Source of the DNA: Sipunculus nudus
Lineage: Eukaryota > Annelida > Sipuncula > Golfingiida > Sipunculidae
Direction: 5' to 3'
Length of the DNA stretch: 64,000 nucleotides
Assembly (NCBI GenBank): GCA_026874595.1
Contig: CM049320.1
Span: forward strand, 9,365,464 to 9,429,463
The notes under the pieces were generated by a model. The model was not told the DNA's origin, made no database searches, and was given only the letters and a program-made list of their open reading frames with translations. A program made the position numbers and the translations under genes. This document shows, in pieces, positions 35,198 through 48,100 of the stretch (position 1 is the stretch's first letter; each line of letters begins with the position of its first letter).

Positions 35198-36896
35198 ATC
35201 ATATTTTAACAAGTGTATAAGTCACATGTTCGTGCCAAATGGACAGGATTTCCTTTACAGCAGAGGTAGCCCATAAGAATGAACTCCTCAATTGCTTTTT
35301 TTCAGTGACTGACGCATTGTGGAGTCCATAGATTGCACCTGCAGTTAACTGTGATTATAACACTCCATACACAACTGTGAGATTTAACATATATCCATTG
35401 ATTAATGTTCAGTACATCTATGTGTATTGTATTTTTGACCACTGGAAAACATTACTGTTCTGTTCTCAGCCCTATTTTGCACCAAGAAAGTTAAAATATG
35501 AACATAATAGTACACAGGCCTAAAGCCTTATACAGGACTGCCACCAAATGCAAAATGTCTACGGGGCTGTAAATGCTTCAATTCTTTCTGGACAAATACT
35601 ATCAGTTGCTGATGTTACAGGTGCTTTATGCTTTCCAGAATGGTTATTTTTTATTACAGGCCTTTCGACATACAATATTATGTGAACATTGGTTTGCTAA
35701 AACCATAGGAAATCTGTTTATTTAATTTCCTTTCTAAGAGTAACAGATCGTATCGTGCTATAACCCCAGTTAGCCCTTTGGTGGGCCGGCGACGCAACAG
35801 AAACCTGAAACCCGTTGCGTCGCCGTCGGCGGCTACAGCATAGGCCGAACTGGATCCGGCCGGGCATGATCTGGGAAGGGGATTCCCCAGGTTTGGCCAC
35901 TGACATGAGGGTGCGGACGGACTTTTCCTGATATTTAGTGATTTTAGTCACCTTTGTTGCCACTTTTGACTCTATATCCGTTACATGCGTAGGCTGCTAA
36001 CTAGGAAATGATGCTGCTTTTCTTCTTTAAAACTCCTGTATCTCTTAGTCTTCAACTTTGCACCTGTTATTCCCCGACTCGGCCTTGACACGTTTGGAGC
36101 TGGCAATACGCAGTCAGCACTGACGCCATATCAGGATTTCAAGCGACGTGTTATATGACAACCAACATGTAGCTGCTTGTTGATCGTATAAGTTTAATAA
36201 TATCAAACTGATCAATCAATTAATTTATTATTAAATGTGTTTGAACGACTGTTAATGAAAAAAAAAAACTTTATTTTTTATTTTGGGACTTTTTTTACAA
36301 GTTTCAAGTAACATATGACTGAAGGGGTCATGTAAAGCTCGGTGCATGGTGCCTCAGCAATGGCTATTTGGGGAAACAATTAATAAGGTTCTAAAATATA
36401 AACCCACGTTAAAAATCGTTGATCCTTATTGTTGACAATAATCAAAATAATTCATTTTAATATTTCAAATCTTTTGGAATCAGACAATTAACAATTTAAA
36501 AAACTATACCATGCATTTCCGCATATTTTAATTCTGGGCCCAAATAATATGAAAAAATAGGCTTCGTAATGGCTTCCTTACATTAAACGTGTGCATTGTA
36601 TATGGGTTAGGGATATTTTTACTCTGTTTGATATATTTTTTTTAGTTTTCTTTTAAGTACCTTTAATGATAAAATGTTATCTTGTTTTAATAAATGTGTA
36701 TTTGTTGTATAAAATGTGATAAGCAATGTTTTATCCATTTTTTTCATAACACAAAACAAATTCCATGCCAAGTCAGCACACACACACGCATGCATATAAT
36801 TTAAGAGGTGTGTTTAAAATGTAATAATTATGTAAATTTAAGTATGTAATACTTGTATATAAAATATCAAAATATAACGTGTATACATGTAAATAT

Positions 36897-36900
<4 letters not shown>
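35198..36900. other. Non-coding stretch with one GC-rich hairpin block
   Basis: A GC-richer block at 35750-35960 holds the 35788-35824 hairpin and a minus-strand open frame rich in Arg/Ser. No family was recognised. The rest is AT-rich and featureless. Confidence 0.3.
35788..35824. repeat. Perfect 11-bp inverted repeat (hairpin)
   Basis: GGCGACGCAAC (35788-35798) and GTTGCGTCGCC (35814-35824) are exact reverse complements around a 15-nt loop. Confidence 0.9.
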
Positions 36901-36901
<1 letters not shown>

Positions 36902-36965
<64 letters not shown>

Positions 36966-36966
36966 A
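36902..36966. repeat. (AT)n(GT)n microsatellite
   Basis: About 23 AT units followed by about 9 GT units. Confidence 0.98.
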
Positions 36967-37701
36967 CATATATAAAGATAGACACTTGTAGTATGTATAT
37001 AACAAAATATCAAATCAATTACCCAGTCAGTCATAAAGAGAACTCCAAATCTGTTTCAGCAGTCTCTCTTCTTCCTTGTTAGAATGTTTTGCCATATTGC
37101 ACTCAAAGATGTTAAACTTGAACCTTCAGATGATACACTGGCCGGAGTACCCATGCATTTAGTCCAAATATACCTATACATATACTGATCAACCTTACCA
37201 AAGACAACTTATGGGTAATTTTGTATAATTTTTAATGATAATTTATTGTAAATGTACTTTTCTTGGAATTAAATCTGCTATTATGCAGAGTTTTATACTG
37301 GAATGTATGGTTTCTGGACACATTTTTTTTCATATTACACAATTCTTAAATTGGAGGATACTAAAAGGACCCCTGAAATCCAGATAAACGGTTTTACATC
37401 AGCTCAAACAAAAACAGAGCAATTATTCTTAAAATCTTGCTTGTAAATTTTATTTGCACAAGAATAGCTGAGGCAGTATGGCAAGAACTTTACCTATAAC
37501 ATTGCCAACATAAAACAGATTGATAATAGCCATGGGGCTTTCCGTCTGGTAGAGTGTTATATACAGAACTGTATCATACATATATACTGTGTATAATTAT
37601 AATGTTACTGTGTGTGTGATTTTTTTATAATGAAATATGACTCTTTCATAATTCATTTAAAAATGTGAATTTCATGCTTTGTATTATATATTTCAAATAT
37701 A

Positions 37702-37705
<4 letters not shown>

Positions 37706-37778
<73 letters not shown>
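37706..37778. repeat. (CT)n(AT)n microsatellite
   Basis: About 22 TC units followed by about 13 TA units. Confidence 0.98.
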
Positions 37779-38168
37779 GGCCTATATATTAAATTATAAA
37801 AGGAAATAGTGTAAATTATATAAATAATCAAATGTATGTATCATTTCCATGATGATGGGCCGGGGGGGGGGGGGAGTAGTTAAAAAAAGGACCACCCTCC
37901 ATCGGGAGGAGTGTGGTACGTATACAGCTTTTCTTAAGACTAGCCCCGTGTGTGCTACTATAAGGTTACATGTATTTAGGAGGTAAGGCCTGCCAAGTAA
38001 AAACTAGCTTTACGAAAAGTATATATAGTAATACTATTGCTAAACAAAAAAGCGCTTATCAATGTCAAAACAACAATTTTGCATTTCTGATTATGAAGCA
38101 TGTATGTATAAATTATGATAAAAAGAAAGGACCAGCGCTTTATTCTTACGACAAAACCAAGTTGCTTA

Positions 38169-39082
38169 TCAGCTGATTTTTGCAGAACCACCACGGCACC
38201 AGTCAACATTGTCACAGTTAATGTTATCACAACAACAAACTTTGTTGCAAAGCGTCGCGGGCGATATTGAAGAATCACCATCGGCATCTTGTACTACTCT
38301 ACATTTTCTTGCTCTAAATATTATATTACTGAATAATCTCGTTATTTTGATAATAATCACCAGATTGAGAATATCCTCTAAATTTCCCACAGACTCCTTA
38401 CTCGAATTTGTACAGCCTGTCACTTCGTCACTGGAATAAAACCTGTTGCCAGTGTTGGCGTGTTGGCTTGCAGCGGCCGCTGTGTCACGGACTTCTTTTT
38501 CTAACAACGTATACATGGCCCAAAATTACATGAGGTTGATGTCGAAGTTGCCATAAATCTACAGATCTACATTCGCTGCTTTATTCTCCTTTAACGTGTC
38601 TCAGACATTGTCATCTTACGATGATTCCTCCGCCTCGCTTGATCAGATCGACCCGTCGGGCTTGCTGAAACCACGTGGACGCGCAACCGGGGTTCTAGTT
38701 GTGACGTCACACACGTCCCAAGGGCTGTCTCAACTTTTTCAGGGGGCTCCCAGGACTCTGTTCAAATATTCGTTCCTATCACGGATATTAGCTCCCCAAT
38801 GTCAGTAATTTTTACATCAATTCTATTTGTAGGTTCATACCTTTCATATATGCAAAAACACCCAGAGGGTGGAAGTAGGCCTTCAATTGCAAACGATCTT
38901 TCAGTTTGTATTATTTTTTTCTCAAGCCGAACTGAGCTGCACAAAATCGTCCAAGTTCCGCTTAATGAAATATTGGCGCCGGGCTCTAACCGCAACTGAA
39001 TGGAAACACGTTGGTCTTGGTTGTACCGGATACAACTTATCGAAACGACCCTCGTACCTGCTATGTACCGAACCATAAGCAA
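38169..39082 (-). other. Two unrecognised minus-strand open frames with coding-like composition
   Basis: Frame 38762-39082 (about 104 codons from an internal ATG) and frame 38169-38516 (115 codons from ATG) lie in sequence with more even base composition than the flanks. The first includes RLEPGANISLSGTWTI and CFCIYERYEPTNRIDVKI. The second has a CxxxxCCCDxxNCD stretch. I know no matching family, and no splice sites joining them were convincing. They could be part of a decayed transposon or a short gene. Confidence 0.2.
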
Positions 39083-39445
39083 TTCATTATTTAGCCCAAG
39101 AAAAGAGATCCTAAATGGCAGAGCCTAAGCGTGGAATCTTATCGTTGGTAATCACATGCGACATATTTAGAAACATAAAACCCTAGGATAGAATATGCAC
39201 CGTATGTAAGAACAATTCAGTTGAGGATGAAATCCATGCATTTTATATGTTCACGTCCAAAATATGAGACGAACTTTACAAATCTATTGTCAGAGGGCTT
39301 TTAAGTTTAAAGTCAATTTTTTTGAGTCAGAGTCACTTGGAGCCCAAATCCAAGTCAGTGTCCGGATCTCCTCTTCAAAAGAAATTTTATGTTAGTTTTC
39401 ACTTGAATGTTTCATTATATGTAGCGCTAGATGCAGAACCAAAGC

Positions 39446-39480
39446 TTTTTTTTTTTTTTTTGGGGGGGGGGGGGGGGTGG
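39446..39480. repeat. Poly-T/poly-G tract
   Basis: A run of 18 T is followed by a run of about 16 G, then TGGAGG. It lies just before a SINE fragment. Confidence 0.9.
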
Positions 39481-39537
39481 AGGTAACCGCATCCATTTTG
39501 TAAAGCTGACTTATCTAATTCTTCGCCCAAGTATGTA

Positions 39538-39662
39538 CATCTGCAGAGTTTATTTTCGTTTGGGATTACTAGATACGGCGGTAGCACACGCTGCCTTATC
39601 ATTTTTATTGTATCCTGGTGTCACCCAGACCCGGCGTCTATCGCACCTGCGGGTCCTGGATG
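39538..39662 (-). mobile_element. SINE 3' fragment related to 15255-15390
   Basis: ACATCTGCAGAGTTTATTTTC, TTATTGTATCCTGGTG, CACCCAGACCCGGCG and GCACCTGCGGGTCCTGG align in order to 15262-15390. The tRNA-like head is absent. Confidence 0.55.
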
Positions 39663-39794
39663 CAGAACCAAAGCTTTGAGATACACTTTCTATTTGTCCT
39701 AATATTCTGTAGGTATAGCTTATACGCATAACTTTATAGTATGTTACAGACATATTTTCCTGGATCGTAGACGGACTTGGCCTGATTTCTAAGG

Positions 39795-42790
39795 GTCCGA
39801 GCATAAGTGCAAGTCCAGGGTCTTCGAGTCCAAAAAGTTGACTCAAGTCCGGACCCTAGTTCTACATTACCAGTGCGCAGTTGACTTTACATTTGTATTT
39901 GAAGTGGGGAGGAATTTTGAGTAGCATGTAAAGCACGTTTTTACCTGACAATCCTACTACTTGGTTGAAAGTACAGATAGTATACATTACAATATTTATG
40001 TACAGAATAATTCGTATTTTCGCAGTAAATGTGTCATTGCATTAGATGATTATCAAACACGCTGACAGGCTATATCACCTTATCATTTACTCGAATCGGA
40101 CTGACATAGCTACATGTAAAATCATATATTGGCGAGGATGTTACTTTCTGCAACATTTGTGGTATCTGTATTTCGCATGGCTGTTATGGCTCCACAGATA
40201 AGAAACTTAAAATGTTGGAGAGAATTGAAATGCACGCCTAGGGTAGGCATTCATGTTACTGTTGTTCAATTCCGCAAAATACATTAAGTGCATGAAATGT
40301 TTATATATATTATTCTTTTTTAACTATTTGTAAACTGGTCAAAGTTGTAGTATAAGTAAGTATACGTATACAACCGCTGAACTGATGATTTCCTGAAAAA
40401 AAAACTTGAATTTGTTTATAATTTAATAGAAGAAAGCTGTGACGATCCAGTTTGTTGTTTACTTTCTGGACCTTTTCAAATGATCGGTCATGGATAGGTA
40501 TTTATTGCCTTCATAAAACTCCCAGCACACATTAGCGCTTTGTGCCAGCGGTACTTGCAGTAAGTACCATATTTTAGTCGACCATCCCCCAGTGATGATA
40601 GAATTGAGTCGACCTTTAAGGGACTCAGACTTGGACCCTAGGATCCTGGATCCGATCCTGTACTCGAACGCGGAGGTAAGGGCTCGAGAAACCAGGCTTA
40701 TGTAAATGTACGAGCTTCCAACAGAATATTACAAAATTAACACTATATATACCAAGCTTTGATCACCACCAGGAGCTTCAAATGTATATAAGCCATTATA
40801 GTAAAATCATGTATAAACTAAATTAAAATGTACATGATAACCTGAAATTTCTATTTTAAAACGCAGGATTATAATATTTGTATTGGACTCGGACTTTGAT
40901 TTGGATCCAGATGACTCGGCCGCGAAAAAGTCGGACTTAGACTCGAACCTCTAGGACTCGGACTTTGACTTGGACTCGAGTGGCTTTGATTCAGAGTTGC
41001 AGGCGACCTCGGATGGTGTGGACTCGACAGTAATATGTGTCTTCACCGCCAATATAAATAATAATAATTATTTCTGGGACCTTGCTTAGTGTGATAACAC
41101 GTGAATACTTACAGGCTGACATATATAGCCACAAAAACCCTACCAGTTTCTCTGTAGATATTACGAGTTTGTTTACGAATCCTGAGATACCTGTTAAAGA
41201 AGTGAAAAGGGATAAGTGTTTTTTATACCTTAATCACAAATTATTAGGAAGAAGTTTATTTTGTCTTTCCTGGCAAAATGATGTTGAGAATTGACTTCAG
41301 CAAACACATATATACAGAAAAAAATGCAGAGAAGTCATCAAAGATGTATTTATGTAAGTATGAGCTGACAGTACAAACTATTAACTGCTCTCAGCCATTA
41401 AAATACACCATCAAATGACTAAAATCGCGTTTCAACCTTTGTCATGTTTTCACTTGGTATAACAAAACCACCATCGATGATATCATGGGCACTTATTATT
41501 TATACATATATTTAATTACACCCCACCTGACCTTTGTAAAGGTCATCATTTTAATATTTGAATATTCAAATGATATCCATAGTCTTGGTGGTCATTAACA
41601 TGCCTACAGCCACAAGGAGACGTTGTCCACTCGAGTGAAATATTGTGTTGCCCATGCAAAGTTGATTGTGATCTAAGCTGAGCTAGCTCGTATATTTACT
41701 ATAAAGTCTTTTTCATGTCATGTCCATCTATTTGTGTTATAAAAAATTTCAATAGTTACATTTTAAGAGAATTAATTATAGTATTGTGTATAGCATTAAA
41801 GGACCTAATTTTCAACATATATAAATGAATACCCACCTAACAACTTATTCAAGAAACAGAATTATATGAAAATATGAGAAATCAGTCTACGTTTAACAAC
41901 ATAGCAGCCCTTCTTATGGCGGTCAAGGTCATTGGTCAAATGTAAAAACAGCCTCAATTGATAGCTGTTGATTGGATGAAGACATGTAAGCACCCTAAAA
42001 TTAACAGCTAAAATAAAGACGGCTACTTATGCAGGGGCACATCATGTCTGTCAGACCATTGTGAAGAGGCCAAAAAGTTGTGAAACATGGATTAATAAAA
42101 AAATATAAACTTTAAAGAAAATAATCTACAAAAATAATTTGACAGTTGATGTTGAAACGGACTATACACTCCGTTCTAACATCCCTGTCCACCTAATATT
42201 ACGCTACAATTCTTTTAAATATATTTTGTTTGCCACTACAAATCAGCTTTTATCAAAGGAAGTAATTTATGATGATTTAATTAAACAATATAACAAATTT
42301 CAATACATTGCGTCGCCGGGACGGTGTTGACCTGTCTAGAAGTGGTGCCAAAAATGATGGCGTTAGTTCTGTTTATCCATGTGATGTAGGATGGACGTGT
42401 GTGTGACGTAACAAACATATGACGTACAAATACCACTGTGACGTCATCAATACGAATCGTCAAGTGGATGTAGTTTTAGTCCGTCATCTTAGGTCGTCAA
42501 TGATATATCGCAAGTCCCTCCTAAAACCTATGTCCACATTTGTTTTGGCGATAATTATTTCAAGTATATTCTTATATATTACGCAAAAGACTCACAAAGT
42601 AAATACTGATATCTGTATATCTACTTCAGGCCAGTCTTTTGCGTAATTTATGCTGATAGACCTTGATGGCGTCTTCCCGGTACTGCTGGACAGTACATTC
42701 TTCCATGGTACTCTTTCCATGTCTATGGCTGCTTGTGGTGTCTGTTAGACAACAGTGACGTCACAATGTCCAGTCGCGTATCACTTCTCG
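39795..42790 (+). repeat. Duplicon copy A, main part (paralogous to 57665-64000)
   Basis: Matching blocks against copy B by eye: 39820-40260 with 57680-58340; 40260-40480 with 59790-60080; 40490-40990 with 60305-60730; 41745-42020 with 60746-61030; 42036-42281 with 63690-64000; 42640-42790 with 63255-63420. Examples are TGTGGTATCTGTATTTCGC, GGTACTTGCAGTAAGTACCA and GGCGTCTTCCCGG. Identity looks like 75-85 percent. GACTCGAGTCC-like words are frequent. The 40990-41745 stretch is absent from copy B. Confidence 0.85.
41082..41294 (+). mobile_element. Possible Penelope-like RT scrap inside copy A
   Basis: A 70-codon open frame contains SFSVDITSLFTN, resembling the SFDVxSLFTN motif in Penelope-like reverse transcriptases. 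It lies in the 755-bp insertion that distinguishes copy A from copy B. No second motif supports it. Confidence 0.3.
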
Positions 42791-43199
42791 GTTGCCTTCG
42801 ACCATTTGGCTTCTTATTCACGAAGGTTTTATTTATGCGAATATTTTCGTTTAAAAAACCGCGAATTTTAAACCCTCGCGAACAGAAATAAGGCCACGGT
42901 GTACATATGTGTATGTGCTTATTTTTTGATGTGGTTAAATGTTGGAGCGGATCAGGTTTGGAGCGGTTTGGAGATATTCACAAACATGTAGTAAGCACTC
43001 ATACAACCAGTTGGGTCAAGCATCAGCTCGGGCTTAAACGTTGTCCATCTGTCCAAAATAATTTTATCCATGACATCAACAGGTTCACTCATCCGAACCT
43101 GACAGAATAGATTTATCGATGTTGACGAAGGGAAGATCATGCAACAGGTGCAAATGTGCCTGGACCAAACCTGACATTCCATAGGTAGCGCAACCAACA
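42791..43199. other. Non-coding stretch
   Basis: A minus-strand frame (42952-43200, 82 codons, six Cys) was seen but not recognised. No splice signals were convincing. Confidence 0.3.
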
Positions 43200-43690
43200 C
43201 CTCAATTTCAGATATTATTCATGTGACAAACATTGGCTTAAAATTTGGTGATGACAGCTCCAGCTGTTTCTGAGATTTTAAGTTTAGTATGCTTTTTGCA
43301 CAGATGACTAAGTTAAACTTCCTGTAACTCGGCCAAAAATCACCGAACTGGAGCCATTAAAACAAATTTGCAAGATATTGTTCTAGGGATTATTTCTGTA
43401 AAATGTTAAACAGTTTTGCTGGACAGTTTAAGAGAAGAAGATTTTTATATCTTTTTTAACTTTCCCTGTGTAAAATCTAAGAAAATCGATGAATCAAAAC
43501 CATTTGAACAAATTTGAATTATCAAAATCTAAGGATCATTCATGTGTGAGATTTTATGAATTTGACCCAGTTTTTGAGAAGATCTTTGTAGCCACTGAGC
43601 AGAAATGGACTGCTATAATATTTGACTATATTCAGCTTCCCATAACTCGGCCAAAATCATTGAACAGAGACCTTTATCGGGATACGCAAT
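43200..43690. repeat. Degenerate about 320-bp tandem repeat, 1.5 copies
   Basis: CTTCCTGTAACTCGGCCAAA near 43318 and CTTCCCATAACTCGGCCAAA near 43637 are both followed by ATCA(C/T)(C/T)GAAC. Preceding segments are weakly alike. Confidence 0.5.
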
Positions 43691-44180
43691 ATGCGCATCC
43701 CCGTATCGCGATATACCGATATATTGATAATATTGCGCAGCCGTACTAAGGTGTATACAGGTTTATTTATGTTTGCCATAAGTTGTAAGACCTGGAAGGT
43801 TAGTGTAGCATATCAACCAACAGCAATTCAATGAACTCTTCTCATATTTGACGTAATGGTTCAAGTCATTTAACAATGTAGGTCGGGTGTAATAGTTAGG
43901 GCCAACTTTTCTCGTCCCCGTTCTACAACATTTGTGGGATTTTGGCTTACCATGTATACACATACAATATAAATGAACTTCAGGTAATTCTTCTTAAGAA
44001 AAGTTCTTAAAACGCGAGGTATGAGCGTGTTTATCTACAAGCCATTTGTAAACAAGGTAATGGTGACAAAAAAAAAAACATCATGTAACCTAAAGTGGTT
44101 GGATGCATATGTGCGGTTATTGAAATGTCTCCAGTTGCAGAACGCATTGTAAAACTCCGATTCTTCTGACTCGCCACAGG

Positions 44181-44246
44181 ATGTCTGGATTAAATTGGCG
44201 GGCCCCACTTCACGCGGCTATAAACAATACAAACAACCTGTGTACG
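44181..44246 (+). CDS. Possible first coding exon of the METTL24-like gene
   Basis: ATG at 44181 opens 22 codons (MSGLNWRAPLHAAINNTNN...) to a donor-like GTGAGA at 44247, in phase 0. This matches the phase of the exon that starts at 45063. Joined, it would put the membrane segment at about residues 30-50, as expected of a signal-anchor protein. There is no other support, and a more distant first exon is equally possible. Confidence 0.2.
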
Positions 44247-44794
44247 GTGAGATCAGCGTTTTCTGGACTTTTTATAAAAGGTTAAAGGGGTTACCTTTGG
44301 TTAACACACGTCATGTCGGAATAGACCCCTTTAATGGAAGGGTAACGCAGACTACCAATAGCGGATTGTTCTCTTTGTAAATTGATCAAAGTGCGTCAGT
44401 GTATTTGACCTGACACCGCCAAGGCTAAGAAAGAAATACTGTGGCTGGAGAGTTTTGAACATTAGCAGTAGATTCACCGCGAGCTGAGGATAGGAATTGT
44501 GCGTACATTTACATGACTACTATGAGATTGTATTGATATCCTGATTTCGAGCAGGATTAGTATTATCGTTGGTGTTTTGGATTGACAATATCCGTAAAAC
44601 ACTGTAAGAAGAAGAAGCGTTATTTCCATATCCATTGACTACTTATTTCTTTTGAGTGAGCGAACCCGGATGAATTATCATTATGATAATTTTGTAACTT
44701 CCCAAAGGGGAAGTCATGTAAAATGCAAATCAACAAACCAAAATAAACATAATTATATTGACAATAAAACAATTGTGAATTCTCATTTATTTTT

Positions 44795-44798
<4 letters not shown>

Positions 44799-44848
<50 letters not shown>
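44799..44848. repeat. (AT)n microsatellite
   Basis: About 25 perfect AT units. Confidence 0.98.
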
Positions 44849-44853
<5 letters not shown>

Positions 44854-45062
44854 TATATTTAACAATATATCAGGTTTATTTATGATACTTTACATTATTT
44901 ATTGTGGTCTATATTTTTATTTGTATAAGTATCAGGGGTGCTTCAATTGTTATCTTTTAATGTGACAAGGTTCTATCAAATTTTTATATATGTATAATTT
45001 TGCTTAATCATATATTTTTATATCATTATCATTATATATCCTTATATCATCTGTTTTTTCAG

Positions 45063-45197
45063 ACGTCATTTCTGCTCCGTATTCTGACAGAAGTCACAGT
45101 GATAGTTCTACTGGGAGTCTTCCTGAATTTCTTCGTCTTTTCACAAAATGCTATAGAAATCCGTGGCGTGAACTGCCACAACAACAGTCAAGCACAG
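45063..45197 (+). CDS. METTL24-like: METTL24-like exon: membrane anchor
   Basis: The acceptor is CTGTTTTTTCAG and the donor CAG|GTGGTT. It has 45 codons, phase 0 at both ends: SFLLRILTEVTVIVLLGVFL, then NFFVFSQNAIEIRGVNC. It contains no ATG, so it cannot be the start exon unless a non-ATG start is used. The hydrophobic run makes it the signal-anchor or signal peptide. Confidence 0.75.
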
Positions 45198-48100
45198 GTG
45201 GTTATATGCTTAAAATTGGCTAAGGACTTGGAGGGGGAGGGGGGTGGGGGTTATTGCCGGTTGCGACTAGAATTAGGGGGGTGTCACCTACATTTCTAAG
45301 ACAACGGCAACAAACAGCAAAATTAGTTTATTAATATTACCATTGAATAAAACTTATGTGCATTATCAAAATAAAATATTAGTTGATAGCAGTATCAGTG
45401 ACAAATTGCAAATAATCATTTGATAAAATATTGTGAATCAGGAAGTAAAAGGATTAGTTTCCTTGCATGTGCATACATAATCGTTTTTATCAATTATGCA
45501 ATTGGACTCGAATTTGATAGAAAGCGACCGATTATCAGTTTAATGAAATAATCTGTTCACCACTACTATGCATTGGTTATTTTGCAATTATTCCTAAAAC
45601 TGCCCAACAATCGGGTCATATTAACCTTTCGCTGTATAATATAAATGTTTATGCGTATTTTAATTGATACTTGGGACATATAGCCATATGTGTAGACTTT
45701 TATAAAGTTAAAAGTGAGAAGATATGCGTTACTACGATGTTTAGATGGAATTTAGTAAGATAGATTTACTTATCACTCGTATATCATTTCTTTAACTTCA
45801 AGTGGATGTTACTATTAATTGCTTTTTCGTTTTATCCACAATGTGAAAATTACATTCTAAGTATGAATATATATATATATATATATAATTATTAACTTAT
45901 TCTTTTATAAATATAATCACGACATATTTTATACGTTAAGGCTTACTTTTATCCGTATTTTTATCGTTGATCAACTGTTAACTTTTTTATTAGCAGGTCA
46001 CCGAAACAAGAAATGACACAACTTTACGGCAAGCCCAAGCTAGTTTATTCCAGTAAGTAATATATTTAGATTCTGCAGAACCTTTGACCGCTGGTACATA
46101 GTATAGAATTTATTTTACATTGTTTCCATATTCTTGTTAATTAAAGAGATATGTTGAATATTTTTCAAAGCCATACCATTTTCCACATCGTAAGTTCTAT
46201 TCCGCTTTTTGGCTGTTTATTTTCCAAGCTCTTCATGGAAGTTTCCTTCTACCCGCAATAACACTGAAGCCGAGATGCCGAAAGTGTTTTGAACTTGATA
46301 CTTTTGATCATTATAAATTTGGGCATTTACTGTTAGTTCATGTTACACAATATCTTGGTATTTTTCGATATGCGAGCCCGCATGGCCAATCATGATATCA
46401 CGGGAAACATGGGTTTCACTGTATGACAAATGGTACACCCGGTTAATGGGCACAACAGTAAAACATACATAAGAGTCGCCGTATCACTAAAGAAGAAATA
46501 TAGTTGCTTAAATTTTACAAGATAAGTTTCAAGCCGCCTGGATCTTATGGCCATAGGCAACATCAGATGAAGTAGGAATAAAGAAATATCGTAAAAAACT
46601 AAAGTAGAACCTCCAAATTACGGACACTGACGGGACCAGACATTGAGGTGCCCTTAGTAGGGAGGCCATAGATTTCGGGCCTTACTGTTAAGGATGTCAT
46701 TAGTGCCCTTGGAACAGAGGTGCTCGTAAAAAGAGTTTCCACTGTAGACTAGTCTTTATAGGTACGGAAAAACGTAAACAATAATGTATTTTATATATTC
46801 TTATACATCAAGGTATCTATCCACGCCTGTCTACATGTGCGCCGCCATTCAGCGCCTCGGGAATTTGGGTGACGGTGGATGGAATGTCTGCCTTGATAAA
46901 AAGATTGTTCCAAAGAAAGGCGACTGTCTTATATATTCCTTCGGGTAAGTATTCATACCTTGTTTTGCTATATGCCCTGATAAAATACCTGAACCACACT
47001 GTTTATACTTAAACATGGGACAAAATGGATATAAACCTACATTTCTTACACAATTTCCACGTTATATTCATTCTAGAACTCATAACCCCTCTTTTTACGA
47101 CACTGCTTGCCCTCATCGCGTCATTTCTGCAACTGTTAAGATTGTATCTCCACTTGTTCACTATGAGTCGTAGCGAAAGTCCTTTTTGATTTGCTATTCT
47201 CTCTTCTGAAACAAAATCTTCATGAAGCTTGTTGAGGCAGCTTAGTTATTTAACCATTGGACACATGAGATGAAGGACTCCTGTTCAATCCCAGACAGTT
47301 TTCTTATTAAAAATGGAGAAATTTTGATAGAACCTTATTAATTCTCAACAACACCTTGGCTGCAGGTTTAAATTGATTCTTAATTAATTGTTTAATAACT
47401 CTTTGCAAAAACAAATAGATGGGACATCGTGATGATTTGTCTTAACGCCTGTATATAAATAAACTCGCGATACAGCAGAACGATTGAGTTGTAGTCCACA
47501 TTGTTGCAGCGTCCTGAAGGGGTTATTTCTTTTGGCTCAGCTTTTAGTTATGCATATAACATTACGGCCGTGCTACCGTCCGACCGCCGGTCGGCCGGAC
47601 TAAAATCATAACTTTTAAATCTAGAAACTTCTCACTTAATATGTAGATGTACAATCTCAGAAGAAACCCCAAATTAGGTTAGAATAACCGGTCTCCTGTG
47701 ATCTATACAGTATTAACATTTTTTTAGCACCATGAACATCAGACTCTTCTCAACGTTTGAAGCATTGCTTATTTTCCCCTCAAAATTACTTTACAGATTG
47801 TTCTAATCAATATTGCAGATGACTTTGACATATGATGTACTTGACTTTGAATTCCAATATCTAATGTGCAGAAATATTGGACTTTTTATGAACTACTGCA
47901 TTTTTGGCTAATATTTAATAAACAAATCGTTTCTATCTGGTGACTTTGATCTTGATCTTCATGGCCAGCTCTACGGAATGATTCCTCCCCTCAAAGTCGA
48001 CACACTATGGTTTCCACAATTTTTTTCGGATAAGTCCTAAAACTGATAATCTGGACCTAGATTTTCAAGATCTTATCGGTAGATTTCTAGGGTGAATATG

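Noticed and set aside
36773-37082. Frames with long Tyr-Ile runs
   Set aside because: They are translations of AT/GT microsatellites. The same applies at 34167-34400, 37646-37831, 44652-44885, 51163-51366 and 59800-60006.
38221-38516. Cysteine-rich minus frame as a secreted toxin-like peptide
   Set aside because: No signal peptide, irregular Cys spacing, and no precursor or cleavage pattern.
46817-46999. Minus-strand open frame opposite a METTL24-like exon
   Set aside because: It is the complement of a coding exon with conserved DGGW/VCLD codons on the + strand, so it is a shadow.
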